Positions 54,081 through 62,011 of a DNA stretch of 64,000 nucleotides are shown piece by piece. How positions within the stretch are numbered: position 1 is the stretch's first letter; each line of letters starts with the position of its first letter. The notes beneath the pieces are model-generated. The model ran no database searches. It was given only the letters and a program-made list of their open reading frames with translations, and was not told the origin of the DNA. Position numbers and translations under genes: made by a program. Source of the stretch: Opitutus sp. GAS368 (GTDB lineage Bacteria; Verrucomicrobiota; Verrucomicrobiia; Opitutales; Opitutaceae); the NCBI GenBank assembly GCA_945903465.1, contig CAMDOF010000005.1, forward strand, positions 48,556 through 112,555, read 5' to 3'.

Positions 54081-54350
54081 CGCTGGGGGCGGTCGTCCTG
54101 GGCAGAAGTGGCGGCGGCGGTTAAAGCCGCGTGGACCTGGACGCGGCGCGGCGCGTTCTGACGTTCGTCTACGCCAGCAGGGGAATTCGGCACGGCAACG
54201 TAACCCACGGAGTCGAATTAGGGCGCAACGTAATCCGTTCGCTCGACGTCCTATCGTTTCCACCATGCAACGCCACCTCGTCACTTTCATTTCCCTTTGG
54301 GTCCGATACCCCGAAGCTTGCGTCTGCTTGGATGGATGGGAGCCTGAAGA

Positions 54351-54809
54351 ATGGAGAGCCGGTATATCCACAAGCCGCACAACGTATCGGTTCTGATGTA
54401 TCACCTGGTGTGCGCGGCGAATTATCGGCGGTTGGTGATGAGCAAACATGTAGACGAGGTGTTGCGCCGGGCGTGCGTGGAGATAGAGAAGCGGTGGGAG
54501 ATACGATTTCTGGAGATCGGGTCGGATCGGGACCACGCGCACTTCTTAATCCAGTCAGTGCCGAGCTACAGTCCGAGTCGGATCGTGCAGATGGTGAAAA
54601 GCGTGATAGCGCGCGAGGTGTTTGCGCAGGCTCCGGAGGTGAAACAGAAGTTATGGGGTGGGGCCTTCTGGGGCGAGGGATATTTCGTCAACACGGTCGG
54701 GCAGCACGGCAGCGAAGGTGTGATCGCGGCGTATGTGGCCCGGCAGGGCGAGGGAGCAAGTTATCAGGCGGTGCACAAAGGACAGATGGATTTGGGATTG
54801 TTTCCGTGA
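54351..54809 (+). mobile_element. tnpA: IS200/IS605-family transposase TnpA (HUH, Y1)
   Basis: 152 residues, the full usual length for IS200 TnpA. It has NVSVLMYHLVCAANYRR at the start, the HUH motif as DHAHFLIQS (His-x-His), PSRIVQMVKSVIARE in the helix before the catalytic region and the putative nucleophilic Tyr in WGEGYFVNTVG. Such enzymes move single-stranded DNA without target duplication. No partner TnpB was found, so it is a single-gene IS200-type element. Downstream, CCCCGGAG-CTTG-CTCTGGGG followed by a T-run at 54812-54838 would be the right-end hairpin. The stop overlaps a GTG that opens the metallo-beta-lactamase fragment. The protein appears intact. Confidence 0.92.
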
Positions 54810-55669
54810 ATGCCCCGGAGCTTGCTCTGGGGATTTTTTCTCTGGAAACGCCGGATGGGAAGGTTTGGCTCTATGATACCGGTTCCGGTTATCCGGCGGA
54901 GAACGGTTGGGCGGGGGACTTTAATGCCGGCCGCGACCTCGTCGCACCCTTCCTGAAGGAACGGGGGATTTCCGAACTGGCCGGCGTGATGATCAGTCAC
55001 GCTCACTACGATCACTTTGGCGGGCTTATTTGGCTGAAGGAACACTTCCCGATTCGGCGACTGATTGACTCAGGCTATGCGTTTCTCGGAGAGAGCGACC
55101 CGGCGTACGCCGCGGAGCTGGGGCACTATTCGCGGTTGCGGGCGGATTTTGCGGAGCGGGGATTGCATCAGGCGGCCCATGCCGGCGACCGGCTGGCACT
55201 TGATGCGCGCCTTGACGTTGAAGTCATCGCTCCGCCCAAGGCATTTTTTGCCAATCCGTCCGGTGCGGTGCGGGCGCCCTGCGACCAACCCGCGCACTAT
55301 CTCGTCAACGCCAACTCCCTCGGTCTCCGGATTCGCTTCGGCGAAATCGTTTTTTATCTACCGGGGGACATCCAGACCGAAGACATCGACCGCAGTCTGC
55401 TGCCTGGGGTCGATCGAGCCAAACTCAAGTGCCATGTGCTGATTGCGCCCGGGCACGGCATCCACGGGTCCAAGGCATTTGCCGAGGCGACGCGCCCGGA
55501 GGTTTCGATTGCCAGTGTGTTTCCCCGCTACGCCCGTGGGCTCAAGAGCACGCCGGAGTTCAAAGCGGTGGGGGCCAAGGTGCTGATCACGGGTATTCAC
55601 GGTTGGGTGCGGATTGAGTCCGACGGACGCACCTACACGGTCACGGTGGAGCATCCCGATGCGAAGTAA
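54806..55669 (+). CDS. Metallo-beta-lactamase-fold hydrolase (ComEC-like), 5'-truncated
   Basis: 287 codons if GTG at 54806 (overlapping the tnpA TGA) is used. The metal-binding motif HAHYDH is at 65-70, with LPGDIQ later and a GHGIHGS His. ETPDGKVWLYDTGSGYPAE is normally preceded in this family by a strand ending in an Asp-containing turn (DVGQGD-like); here that part is replaced by codons derived from the IS right end (NAPELALGIF). So the native N terminus was probably removed by the insertion, and the product, if made, starts inside the element. The C-terminal domain (PEFKAVGAKVLITGIHGWVR) appears complete. Confidence 0.8.
   Translation: MNAPELALGIFSLETPDGKVWLYDTGSGYPAENGWAGDFNAGRDLVAPFLKERGISELAGVMISHAHYDHFGGLIWLKEHFPIRRLIDSGYAFLGESDPAYAAELGHYSRLRADFAERGLHQAAHAGDRLALDARLDVEVIAPPKAFFANPSGAVRAPCDQPAHYLVNANSLGLRIRFGEIVFYLPGDIQTEDIDRSLLPGVDRAKLKCHVLIAPGHGIHGSKAFAEATRPEVSIASVFPRYARGLKSTPEFKAVGAKVLITGIHGWVRIESDGRTYTVTVEHPDAK
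54812..54838 (+). terminator. Hairpin with T-run after tnpA (IS right end or terminator)
   Basis: CCCCGGAG and CTCTGGGG pair with one G-T wobble around CTTG and are followed by ATTTTTT. It fits either the imperfect palindrome at an IS200 right end or a terminator for tnpA. Because it lies inside the reading frame of the next gene, the IS-end explanation is favoured. Confidence 0.6.
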
Positions 55670-55777
55670 GGCGGCCGGCCGGATCGCGTTGGCCAAGGCG
55701 GTCGCCGGGCACGGGCCCGTTAGCATTCGGCGCGCCGCGCAAATTTTCTGTCAGCCCTCCGTCAGCCCTCTCCAACG

Positions 55778-56713
55778 ATGAGCCTCACCGACCGCCTCCC
55801 TTCGACCCGCCGCCGCTTCCTGCAAACTGCCGCCACCGGTCTCGTGACCGGCGTACACTTGGCTGCGGCCGAGCGGTCGCCCTCGGCGCCGCCGGACGCG
55901 ACGGGGGAGGTGGTCGCGATCCTGAACGACACGCACATCGGGGAAGAGCACGGCCCGACCCATGCGCACCCGGCTAACCTGCGCGGGGCGGTCGCCTGGT
56001 TGCTCGCCTTACCGCGGCGCCCCGCGTTGGTCATCATCAACGGCGATTTGGCCTTCAAGGTCGGAAAGCCCGGCGACTATCGGAATTTTATTCCCCTGAT
56101 TGCTCCGCTCCGGGAGGCTGGGTTACCCGTGCACCTGACGCTCGGCAACCACGACAACCGGGAGGAATTTATCCGGGCGTTTCCCGCGGAGCGCAGCGCC
56201 TCGCGGCTTAACGCGCACCGCCACAACACCGTCGTTGATCTCGCGAACGTGCGGCTGATTTTGCTCGATACTCTGAAAGATACGCCGGCGGCACCCGGCC
56301 GGCTTGGCGCCGAACAGATCGCGTGGTTGTTGCAAGAGGTCGATGCGCGCCCGGATCGCCCCGTCGTGCTCGTTGCGCATCACAATCCGACGGTCGGCGG
56401 CGATCCGGTGCATTTTCCCGGAGGGCTCGAGGATACGGCGATCGTTTGGCCGGAACTCGTCAAGCGGCCCCAGGTAAAGGCGTTCATGCACGGTCACATT
56501 CACGACTGGAACCTGGCGCTCCACTCCGGCATTCATATCGTGAATACGCTCGCGACCTCCACGGTGGGCAACAAGGCGGTGAGCACGACGGGCTGGACGC
56601 TGGCGCACTTTCAACCGACCGGCGTCGAACTGAACATCCATACCCACGTCGTCGGCCACCCCTGGAGCGCCGAGCGCAAGTGGCTGTTTTGGCGCCCAGC
56701 AAAACGGGTATGA
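55778..56713 (+). CDS. Tat-exported metallophosphoesterase
   Basis: 311 residues. RRRFLQTAATGLVTG gives a Tat leader. The calcineurin-type metal site is complete: Asp51 and His53 in NDTHIG, Asp90 in NGDLAF, Asn124-His125 in GNHD, His201 in AHHNP and the GHIH pair at 239-242. It hydrolyses phosphomono- or diesters in the periplasm with two metals. The nearest gene upstream, the truncated MBL gene, ends 108 bases away, so an independent promoter is likely. The specific substrate is unknown. Confidence 0.88.
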   Translation: MSLTDRLPSTRRRFLQTAATGLVTGVHLAAAERSPSAPPDATGEVVAILNDTHIGEEHGPTHAHPANLRGAVAWLLALPRRPALVIINGDLAFKVGKPGDYRNFIPLIAPLREAGLPVHLTLGNHDNREEFIRAFPAERSASRLNAHRHNTVVDLANVRLILLDTLKDTPAAPGRLGAEQIAWLLQEVDARPDRPVVLVAHHNPTVGGDPVHFPGGLEDTAIVWPELVKRPQVKAFMHGHIHDWNLALHSGIHIVNTLATSTVGNKAVSTTGWTLAHFQPTGVELNIHTHVVGHPWSAERKWLFWRPAKRV

Positions 56714-57388
56714 GCTGAGCGCTCGGTCCTCCGTGACTGCGCCCGCCGGACACCGCTGTGGCCGACTGTGTAAATGCGAAGCATCCTTGGTATTATATCC
56801 TCCGGCCCTCCGCGTGAACCTGGCTTGGGCGGAATGCGTCTGCGTCACGACCGGCGTTGATCGCGAGTCGCTGGGCTGCCGCGGACTACCGCTACGGGCT
56901 CATGGGTTGGAGATCGACGCCGGCGGCCGCAACTGCGGCTGGCGACCTACCGCGGACTACCGCTACGGGCTCATGCGTTGGCGGGCTGAAAGTGAAGGTT
57001 GAAATCCCGAGCGCCGGCGGGATTTTCAAGGTGTCCCTGGTGTGGCGCCAGCGCTCGAAGAAACCCCTCCCGCCGCAAATCCAGTTTTCTAGGAATAAAA
57101 CAGACCTCCGATTTTTGCGCGTTCTTGTGCTTTTTGTGGCCAATCTGCCTTGGCGAATACCTCGCGCCGCCACCCAAACTCGGAACCACATAAAACCGAG
57201 GGCGGGGAGCCCGGCCACCGAGGCCACGGAGCAAGCCAGCGTGTTTGGCGAGGTGATCTCAGTGTCCGCCCTCTGTGCGCTCTGGAAAAAAGCTTTTGCA
57301 GAGTGGGTGAAATATCTGCGCTCTCACCCTCAGCGGATCGCACGCCTTTCTCTTCCCTCCCTCGCCCCGCCCGCGAATCCCGCTCCCC
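56714..57388. other. Intergenic stretch with 71-bp-period direct repeat, no gene
   Basis: 675 bases between the metallophosphoesterase and the DoxX gene. A 32-base unit (CCGCGGACTACCGCTACGGG...) occurs at 56879-56910 and 56950-56981 with one mismatch. The remainder has no supportable ORF. The 3' portion (about 57080-57340) is lower in GC than its surroundings, which suggests foreign or relaxed sequence. Confidence 0.6.
56879..56981. repeat. 32-bp direct repeat pair, 71-bp period
   Basis: Copies at 56879-56910 and 56950-56981 differ at one base (CATGGGTTGG against CATGCGTTGG). The spacing equals that of the pair at 22615-22727. Confidence 0.9.
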
Positions 57389-57820
57389 ATGACCACCGAC
57401 TTCGCTCCTAAAAAAACGTTCGCCCGTCACTTCCCCACCATCGCCCGTGTGCTGCTCGGGCTGATGTTTTTCGCCTTCGGCCTGATGGGCCTGCTGAATC
57501 TGATACCGCCGCCGCCAAAAGAGCAGATGCCACCGGGGCTGTGGGAGTTTACCCAGGCGATGATGAACACGGGTTATTTCATGAAGCTGGTCAAAGCCAC
57601 CGAGGGGGTCGTCGGCGCGCTGCTGCTGCTCAATCGCTTCGTGCCGCTCGCGCTGACGATCAGCGCACCCGTCATCGTGAACATCGTGGCGATCCACGCC
57701 TTCCTCGCGCCGTCGGGACTGGGCACGGCACTCGTGATTCTCGCGTTGGAGCTCTACCTCGCGTGGTCGTATCGCTCGGCGTTTCGGTCGATGCTGGGCG
57801 CGCGGGTGCTGCCGGGCTGA
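57389..57820 (+). CDS. DoxX-family small membrane protein
   Basis: 143 residues with four predicted membrane helices: VLLGLMFFAFGLMGLLNLI, GYFMKLVKATEGVVGALLLL, LALTISAPVIVNIVAIHAFL and LGTALVILALELYLAWSY. Short loops and the early GLMFFAFGLMGLLN pattern fit the DoxX/SURF4-like family, which includes quinone-associated and stress-related membrane proteins. No catalytic residue is evident. It is convergent with the downstream minus-strand pair. Confidence 0.82.
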   Translation: MTTDFAPKKTFARHFPTIARVLLGLMFFAFGLMGLLNLIPPPPKEQMPPGLWEFTQAMMNTGYFMKLVKATEGVVGALLLLNRFVPLALTISAPVIVNIVAIHAFLAPSGLGTALVILALELYLAWSYRSAFRSMLGARVLPG

Positions 57821-57878
57821 ACGGCCGGGTGTTGCCCGGATTGCCCGGCCGACGGCCGGACCCACCGCAAGCGACTTC

Positions 57879-57959
57879 TCACTGCCGCAGGAAAATCTGC
57901 CGCCCATGCAGAAAGCGTGCGGGCATGAGCATGATCACGCGCCCGACGGTCACGTTCCG
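57879..57959 (-). pseudogene. C-terminal remnant of a second HGSNAT-like acyltransferase
   Basis: The minus frame reads RNVTVGRVIMLMPARFLHGR, QIFLRQ, stop. It matches the end of the complete gene at 58849 (LMLALARFLHARQIFLRV). Only about 26 codons survive; nothing upstream is homologous. The remnant and the complete gene flank the YwqK-like gene, which suggests a duplication followed by loss or insertion between the copies. Confidence 0.7.
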
Positions 57960-57979
57960 CAGAGGACTGATGACAAAAC

Positions 57980-58828
57980 TTACCGTCTGGTTTGCGGCGC
58001 AATTCCACCTTCGCGCCGCCACGGCCCGAAAATCGTTTCGTAGATGATTTTCCCGGCGCGATCGTAGACGACGTGGCGGCCCGAGGGCACGCCGCGCACG
58101 TAGGTGGCCTCGGCCCAGAGTTTGCCGTCGGCGTAGGTGGCACGAAACGGGCCGTCGGGCACGCCGCCGCGCCACGTGGTTTCGAAACGACGGCGGTCCG
58201 CCTCCTGCACAACCTGCACTCCTTCGCGCTTACGCCGTTCGGCGAGGAGGGACCGATGGTATTCCACCGCTTTGGGGGAACTCCTGTCGACGGCGATCTC
58301 GCCGCGCGGATTCTGTTTCACAATGCCTCCGACATATCGAAACACGATGTTTTGACGGCCGTCGCCCATAGTTGTGATCAGTTCGTCGTAGTCGCGCCGC
58401 AGGGGAAACAACTCGTGATAGTCTTCTCCGCCGTGGGCCCTCGCGGCTTTCATGTAACGCTGTGGACCGATGACGTCCTCGTAGTTCACAAAAACGCGTT
58501 GGGGGTTTTCGAAGAAAAATTGTTCCACGGCGGCCTGGATCTGGTAGGTCGCAATGGCGGAATCCTGCGAGCGATGGCGGATCTTGGCCGTGAAAAAGTA
58601 ACCCGAAACCGTGACTGCGACCGCGACCGCACTCAGCAGCGCGACGATGCGGACGGGCTGCCACCGGCTCTGCAAGCTGCAATAAATCAACCAGCAGAAG
58701 GCGAGCGGGATGACGAGCAACAGACCAAGCATAAGCTTGAGGGCGGTTTGCGACTGATATTGGGCCGCGATCCCGAACGCGCCCACCGCAGTCGCGAGAA
58801 TACTGAGACTGACGCGAATCGAAGCCAT
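57980..58828 (-). CDS. Membrane-anchored protein with YwqK/MORN-like C-terminal repeats
   Basis: 282 residues from ATG at 58828. Two or three hydrophobic segments lie at the start (IRVSLSILATAVGAFGIAA, ALKLMLGLLLVIPLAFCWLI, VRIVALLSAVAVAVTVSGYF). A soluble region follows, beginning SAIATYQIQAAVEQFFFENP and FRYVGGIVKQNPRGEIAV. Near the C terminus are two YwqK/MORN-like repeats, FETTWRGGVPDGPFRATYAD and ATYVRGVPSGRHVVYDRAG. Such repeats occur in surface or antitoxin-like proteins and bind no known ligand generally. The longer upstream frame belongs to the acyltransferase gene's shadow. Function unknown. Confidence 0.65.
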   Translation of the reverse strand: MASIRVSLSILATAVGAFGIAAQYQSQTALKLMLGLLLVIPLAFCWLIYCSLQSRWQPVRIVALLSAVAVAVTVSGYFFTAKIRHRSQDSAIATYQIQAAVEQFFFENPQRVFVNYEDVIGPQRYMKAARAHGGEDYHELFPLRRDYDELITTMGDGRQNIVFRYVGGIVKQNPRGEIAVDRSSPKAVEYHRSLLAERRKREGVQVVQEADRRRFETTWRGGVPDGPFRATYADGKLWAEATYVRGVPSGRHVVYDRAGKIIYETIFGPWRREGGIAPQTRR

Positions 58829-58848
58829 TGTGCGTGCGGCCAGCCCGC

Positions 58849-60081
58849 TCACACCCGCAGGAAAATCTGCCGCGCGTGCAGGAAGCGCGCGAGCGCGAGC
58901 ATCAGCGCGAGGCCCACGATCGCGATGCCGAGGTTGCCCCAGCCGGGGCCGAGGGTCGCGTCGAACCAAGCGGCGAGGTCGCCGCCCGCGAGGCGCGCGG
59001 CGAGCTTCCGATAACCGACGAGGCCGCTGATGAGATAGAGCGTGATCGGGTTCATGCCGATCCACCCGAAGGGCACGCACCAGCGTTTCCACCCACGCAC
59101 GTCGATCGCGTAGTAAAATGCCGCGAGGAGCAGCGCGCTGTAGCCGCCGGCCACGAGCACGAACGACGAAGTCCAGATTTTTTTCACGACGGGGAATTGC
59201 AGTCCCCACAGAAATCCCAGCGCGACCAACGCGGCCCCGGCGGCGGCGAGCCACGTGACCTTCTTCATATCGTCCCAATCGCGACGGCGAATCAGCAGAC
59301 CGGCAAAGACCCCGAGCAGGCACGACACGACGGCGGGGCCGGTGCTGAGCATACCCTCCGGGTCCCAGTAGACGTCATATTTGCGACCGCCGAGATATTC
59401 GAAATCGAGGTGGTTGGTGAGATTGCGGCCGGGATCGTAGACACCCGTCACGCGCGCGGTCGTGGACGTGTAGAGCTGTTGCGCCTGCTCGAGCGTGGGC
59501 TTGGCCACGCCGAGCTTCGCGGGCACGGCGGCGCGCTCCATCGCGACATCGCGGATCGGCACAAACGTAAGCAACGCCCAATAGCCCACGAGAATTGCAG
59601 CACCGATGGCGGCGAGCGAGCGCGGCTTGAAAAAGCAAAACAGCAAGCCTGCGCCGGTGTAAGCGAGCGCGATGCGTTGGAGGACGCCGAGCACGCGGAT
59701 ATCGGGCCACTTCGTCTGGAGGCCGCCCGCGTAGAAGAGACCGACAGCGAAGAGCAGCGCGCCGCGTAAGAGGACGCGTTTCACGGCGGCGGCGCGGCCG
59801 TGTTTTTCAATGATCTTCGGCAGGGCGAAGACCAGAGAGGCGCCCGACATGAAGACGAAAAGCGGAAAAATCAGGTCGTAGAACGCGAAGCCGCCCCAGT
59901 CCTTGTGCTCGAGTTGCCCGGCGATGAGCCGCAGCGGCGCGATGTCGCAAACCTTGGCGAGTGTCGTGAAGAGCGCATCGGCGCCGAGGATCCAAAACAT
60001 GTCGAAGCCGCGGAGGGCATCGAGGGAGACGAGACGTTGGGAGGCAGGCGCGCGGGTGGAAGAAGCGGCAGGAGAACTCAT
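58849..60081 (-). CDS. HGSNAT/DUF5009-like membrane acyltransferase
   Basis: 410 residues from ATG at 60081. About ten membrane segments. The N-terminal RLVSLDALRGFDMFWILG and FYDLIFPLFVFMSGASLVFA are the signature of the heparan-alpha-glucosaminide N-acetyltransferase-like family. RKYDVYWDPEGMLST and WCVPFGWIGMNPITLYLIS occupy the usual later positions. Such enzymes transfer acyl groups from cytoplasmic acyl-CoA to sugars on the periplasmic side; here it may acetylate a glycan. Its last residues (ARFLHARQIFLRV) are repeated in the remnant at 57879. Confidence 0.83.
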   Translation of the reverse strand: MSSPAASSTRAPASQRLVSLDALRGFDMFWILGADALFTTLAKVCDIAPLRLIAGQLEHKDWGGFAFYDLIFPLFVFMSGASLVFALPKIIEKHGRAAAVKRVLLRGALLFAVGLFYAGGLQTKWPDIRVLGVLQRIALAYTGAGLLFCFFKPRSLAAIGAAILVGYWALLTFVPIRDVAMERAAVPAKLGVAKPTLEQAQQLYTSTTARVTGVYDPGRNLTNHLDFEYLGGRKYDVYWDPEGMLSTGPAVVSCLLGVFAGLLIRRRDWDDMKKVTWLAAAGAALVALGFLWGLQFPVVKKIWTSSFVLVAGGYSALLLAAFYYAIDVRGWKRWCVPFGWIGMNPITLYLISGLVGYRKLAARLAGGDLAAWFDATLGPGWGNLGIAIVGLALMLALARFLHARQIFLRV

Positions 60082-60152
60082 AGAGAGGCGGGTGCGGGCG
60101 AGCAGGGCGCAACGCCACCGCGCCGTCAATGCAGGGGTATGGTCCGGCGGCG

Positions 60153-60257
60153 GGGCGCTTTTCCAAGCGCCCGTTTTCGGGCGGCTGACAGCGGTTGGAA
60201 AACCGCACGTCCGGTGGTGTGGAAGGGTCACAGGGCGCAATCCCCGTGACCCCATCC
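60153..60257 (+). ncRNA. Candidate group II intron 3' fragment (domains V and VI)
   Basis: Read on plus, GCTGAC (60184-60189), GCGGTT-GGAA-AACCGC (60191-60206) and GTCCGGT (60209-60215) form a domain-V-like hairpin with a GGAA tetraloop and an AC bulge, like GCACGTCCGG in bacterial introns. Then GGGTCAC-A-GGG (60225-60235) pairs with CCC-C-GTGACCC (60242-60252), and GGA (60221-60223) with TCC (60255-60257), leaving an unpaired A254 like a branch point. Upstream GGGCGCTT-TTCC-AAGCGCCC (60153-60172) is a further hairpin. No maturase or other domains are present, so it is a remnant at best. Confidence 0.45.
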
Positions 60258-60542
60258 GCTTCGTCCGGAGCACCAGCGTTGATTGGTGCTACGGCGACAA
60301 CGCTGTGCGAACGGGGGCGAGGTGGGTTGCGCGGGTGAACGTTGCGCGATCGTGCACCATGAAATTCCCGCATTAACTACGGGAAGTTCATGGCAGGGTC
60401 CGTTCAATTAAGGAGGCGCCGACCATCGACGACCTCGGCGCATCCGGCTGGAGCAAACCGCCTCCCCAATGGGCGCAGCTATCGATGCGCGCCAAGCCGG
60501 GTAGCCGCGCCGACTACGGTGCGGACCAACGCTCCGGATTGA

Positions 60543-60750
60543 GGGTAGAAAGATGGCTGAGGTAGAAAAATTTCCTGACCCTCCGCCTCGCCTACGCACC
60601 GAGGATCGGGTTCTAAAATCCTTCTACCCAAGCTCCGTGCCCGCGAGTTCGCACCTCGTTCTGCCCCATTTTTCTGTCGTATGCCCCGTCCCCCTCATTC
60701 CTCGCGCCACGACTCTCCCTGAATTGTCAGAAAGATGGGGTCAGAAAAAT
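60543..60750. repeat. Scattered inverted GGTAGAAA/GACAGAAA-type motifs
   Basis: GGGTAGAAAGATGG (60543), GGTAGAAAAATTTCCTG (60561), TTCTAAAATCCTTCTACCC (60611), CTGCCCCATTTTTCTGTCG (60661) and GTCAGAAAGATGGGGTCAG (60725) are variants of one motif in alternating orientation. They look like degraded copies of a palindromic intergenic repeat. Confidence 0.55.
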
Positions 60751-60903
60751 CCGGAGCACCGTATCCCCAACCGCTCCGCTTATCGCCCCTTCGCGCCTTT
60801 CGGCCGCCGCAGGCGACTCGGCGCTACGCCCTCGCGGCAGCGGACCACCGATTTAGGCTTCCTTCGCGAGGCGCGCTGCGCCGTAATGCGCTCCGCAGCC
60901 GCC

Positions 60904-61092
60904 ATGTCCGACGTCACGCCCCACGGCGTTTTTCTCAGCGCCGCCTCGCAGGATGCGGTGGCGGCGCGGCGGATTTGCGAGGCGTTGCGCGCGGCCGGGT
61001 CCGAGGTGTGGTTTGACCAGCGCGAACTGCGCGGGGGCGAGGCGTGGGACCAGCAAATCCGCCGGCAGATAAATCCCGTTTCCTCGGAATAA
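60904..61092 (+). pseudogene. Truncated TIR-domain protein
   Basis: From ATG at 60904 the frame reads HGVFLSAASQDAVAARRICE, ALRAAGSEVWFDQRELRGGE, AWDQQIRRQI, then NPVSSE and a stop. The first ~55 residues match the start of TIR_2-type domains (first strand FLSAAS, the Glu-containing VWFDQRELRGG loop), usually followed by the rest of the TIR fold and often TPR repeats. Everything after IRRQI is missing; no other frame resumes it within the next 160 bases. Deletion rather than frameshift is therefore likely. Confidence 0.7.
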
Positions 61093-61255
61093 AAAACCTC
61101 TTTCGTTTTTGAGCGCAGCAGGGGGGGGCGTGAGCGGATTTCGGGTAAATCGCGGATGCGAGAGAGAATGCGGCTATTGATTGGCGAGAATGTGCCGATA
61201 CGCACAGGACGCTGCAATTTTCACTTAATTATCTCCCTCGATTACCGATTCGTTT

Positions 61256-62011
61256 ATGATGCGCCTCTTCCTCAGTTCATTTCTGGCATGCGGTTTTCTG
61301 GCCGCGGTCGCGTGCGCGGATCCGAGTGCCGAGGTTCGTGAACGAGCCGAAGCCGGGGCGCCTTGGTCTCAATACTACCTCGGTCTGATGTATGCTCAAG
61401 GTATCAGCATACCGAAGGACCTCGGGGAGGCCCTAAAATGGTATCGGCGGTCGGCGGACCAAGGTACCGCCATCGCGCAATTCAGCATCGGTGAAATGTA
61501 CGAAACTGGCACCGGAGTACCAAAGGACCGCGCCGAGGGCGTGAAGTGGTATCATCACGCGGCGGAGCAGGGTGATGCCGACGCGCAAGTCAAACTTGGT
61601 GCGATTTATACTTCCGGTGATGAAGGGGTGAAGGACTTCGCCGAAGCCGCCAAATGGTATCTTCGAGCGGCGGCTCAGGGCAAGACCGAGGCGCAATACC
61701 AAATAGGCCTCATGTACGAGCAAGGGGCCGGCGTGCCGAAACACTTCATCGAGGCCGTGGCGTGGTATCGCCGGGCGGCGGAGCAGGGCGATGCCCGCGC
61801 CCAAGCCAGACTTGGCTTTATGTATTATAATGGGATCGGCCTGCCGGATGATATCATTCAGGCACATGTTTGGTGGAATCTCGCTGCTGCAAAGGGCATG
61901 GTCGCAGCCGAGCGGAATCGCTTGGACGTTGAAAACGAGATGACCGACGAGCAGAAAATTGAAGCGATGAAGCGTGGCCGTGAGTTATTCGTGCGGTTGG
62001 AAAAGAAATAG
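61256..62011 (+). CDS. Secreted Sel1-repeat (TPR-like) protein
   Basis: 251 residues from the first of two ATGs at 61256. Signal peptide FLSSFLACGFLAAVACA. Five to six Sel1 repeats of about 36 residues follow, beginning AEAGAPWSQYYLGLMYAQG and repeating the pattern A-x-x-x-LG-x-MY-x-x-G-x-GVPKD-x-x-x-A-x-x-WYRRAAEQG. The protein ends in a charged helix (DEQKIEAMKRGRELFVRLEK). Sel1 proteins act as adaptors in protein-protein interactions in the periplasm. GC content is lower than that of the surrounding PUL-type genes, so acquisition from elsewhere is possible. Confidence 0.85.
   Translation: MMRLFLSSFLACGFLAAVACADPSAEVRERAEAGAPWSQYYLGLMYAQGISIPKDLGEALKWYRRSADQGTAIAQFSIGEMYETGTGVPKDRAEGVKWYHHAAEQGDADAQVKLGAIYTSGDEGVKDFAEAAKWYLRAAAQGKTEAQYQIGLMYEQGAGVPKHFIEAVAWYRRAAEQGDARAQARLGFMYYNGIGLPDDIIQAHVWWNLAAAKGMVAAERNRLDVENEMTDEQKIEAMKRGRELFVRLEKK

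Larger units (their letters stand above)
53176..54350. other. Degraded intergenic stretch with gene fragments and repeats
   Basis: 1175 bases without an intact gene. It contains a short Tat-leader-like fragment at 53516-53575 and a set of imperfect repeats at 53909-54080. No ORF has a recognisable domain. The region borders the IS200 element, and repeated insertion and deletion probably eroded it. Confidence 0.5.
60082..60903. other. Non-coding stretch with structured RNA candidate and repeat motifs
   Basis: 822 bases without an intact gene. Several strong hairpins (from 60153) form a candidate group II intron tail, annotated separately. From 60543 to 60750 five related motifs occur in both orientations. 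Confidence 0.5.

Noticed and set aside
54131..55669. A 512-codon frame that would fuse upstream sequence, the IS and the MBL domain
   Set aside because: The part over the transposase is out of frame with a well-conserved TnpA, so it is a shadow; only the MBL part is coding.
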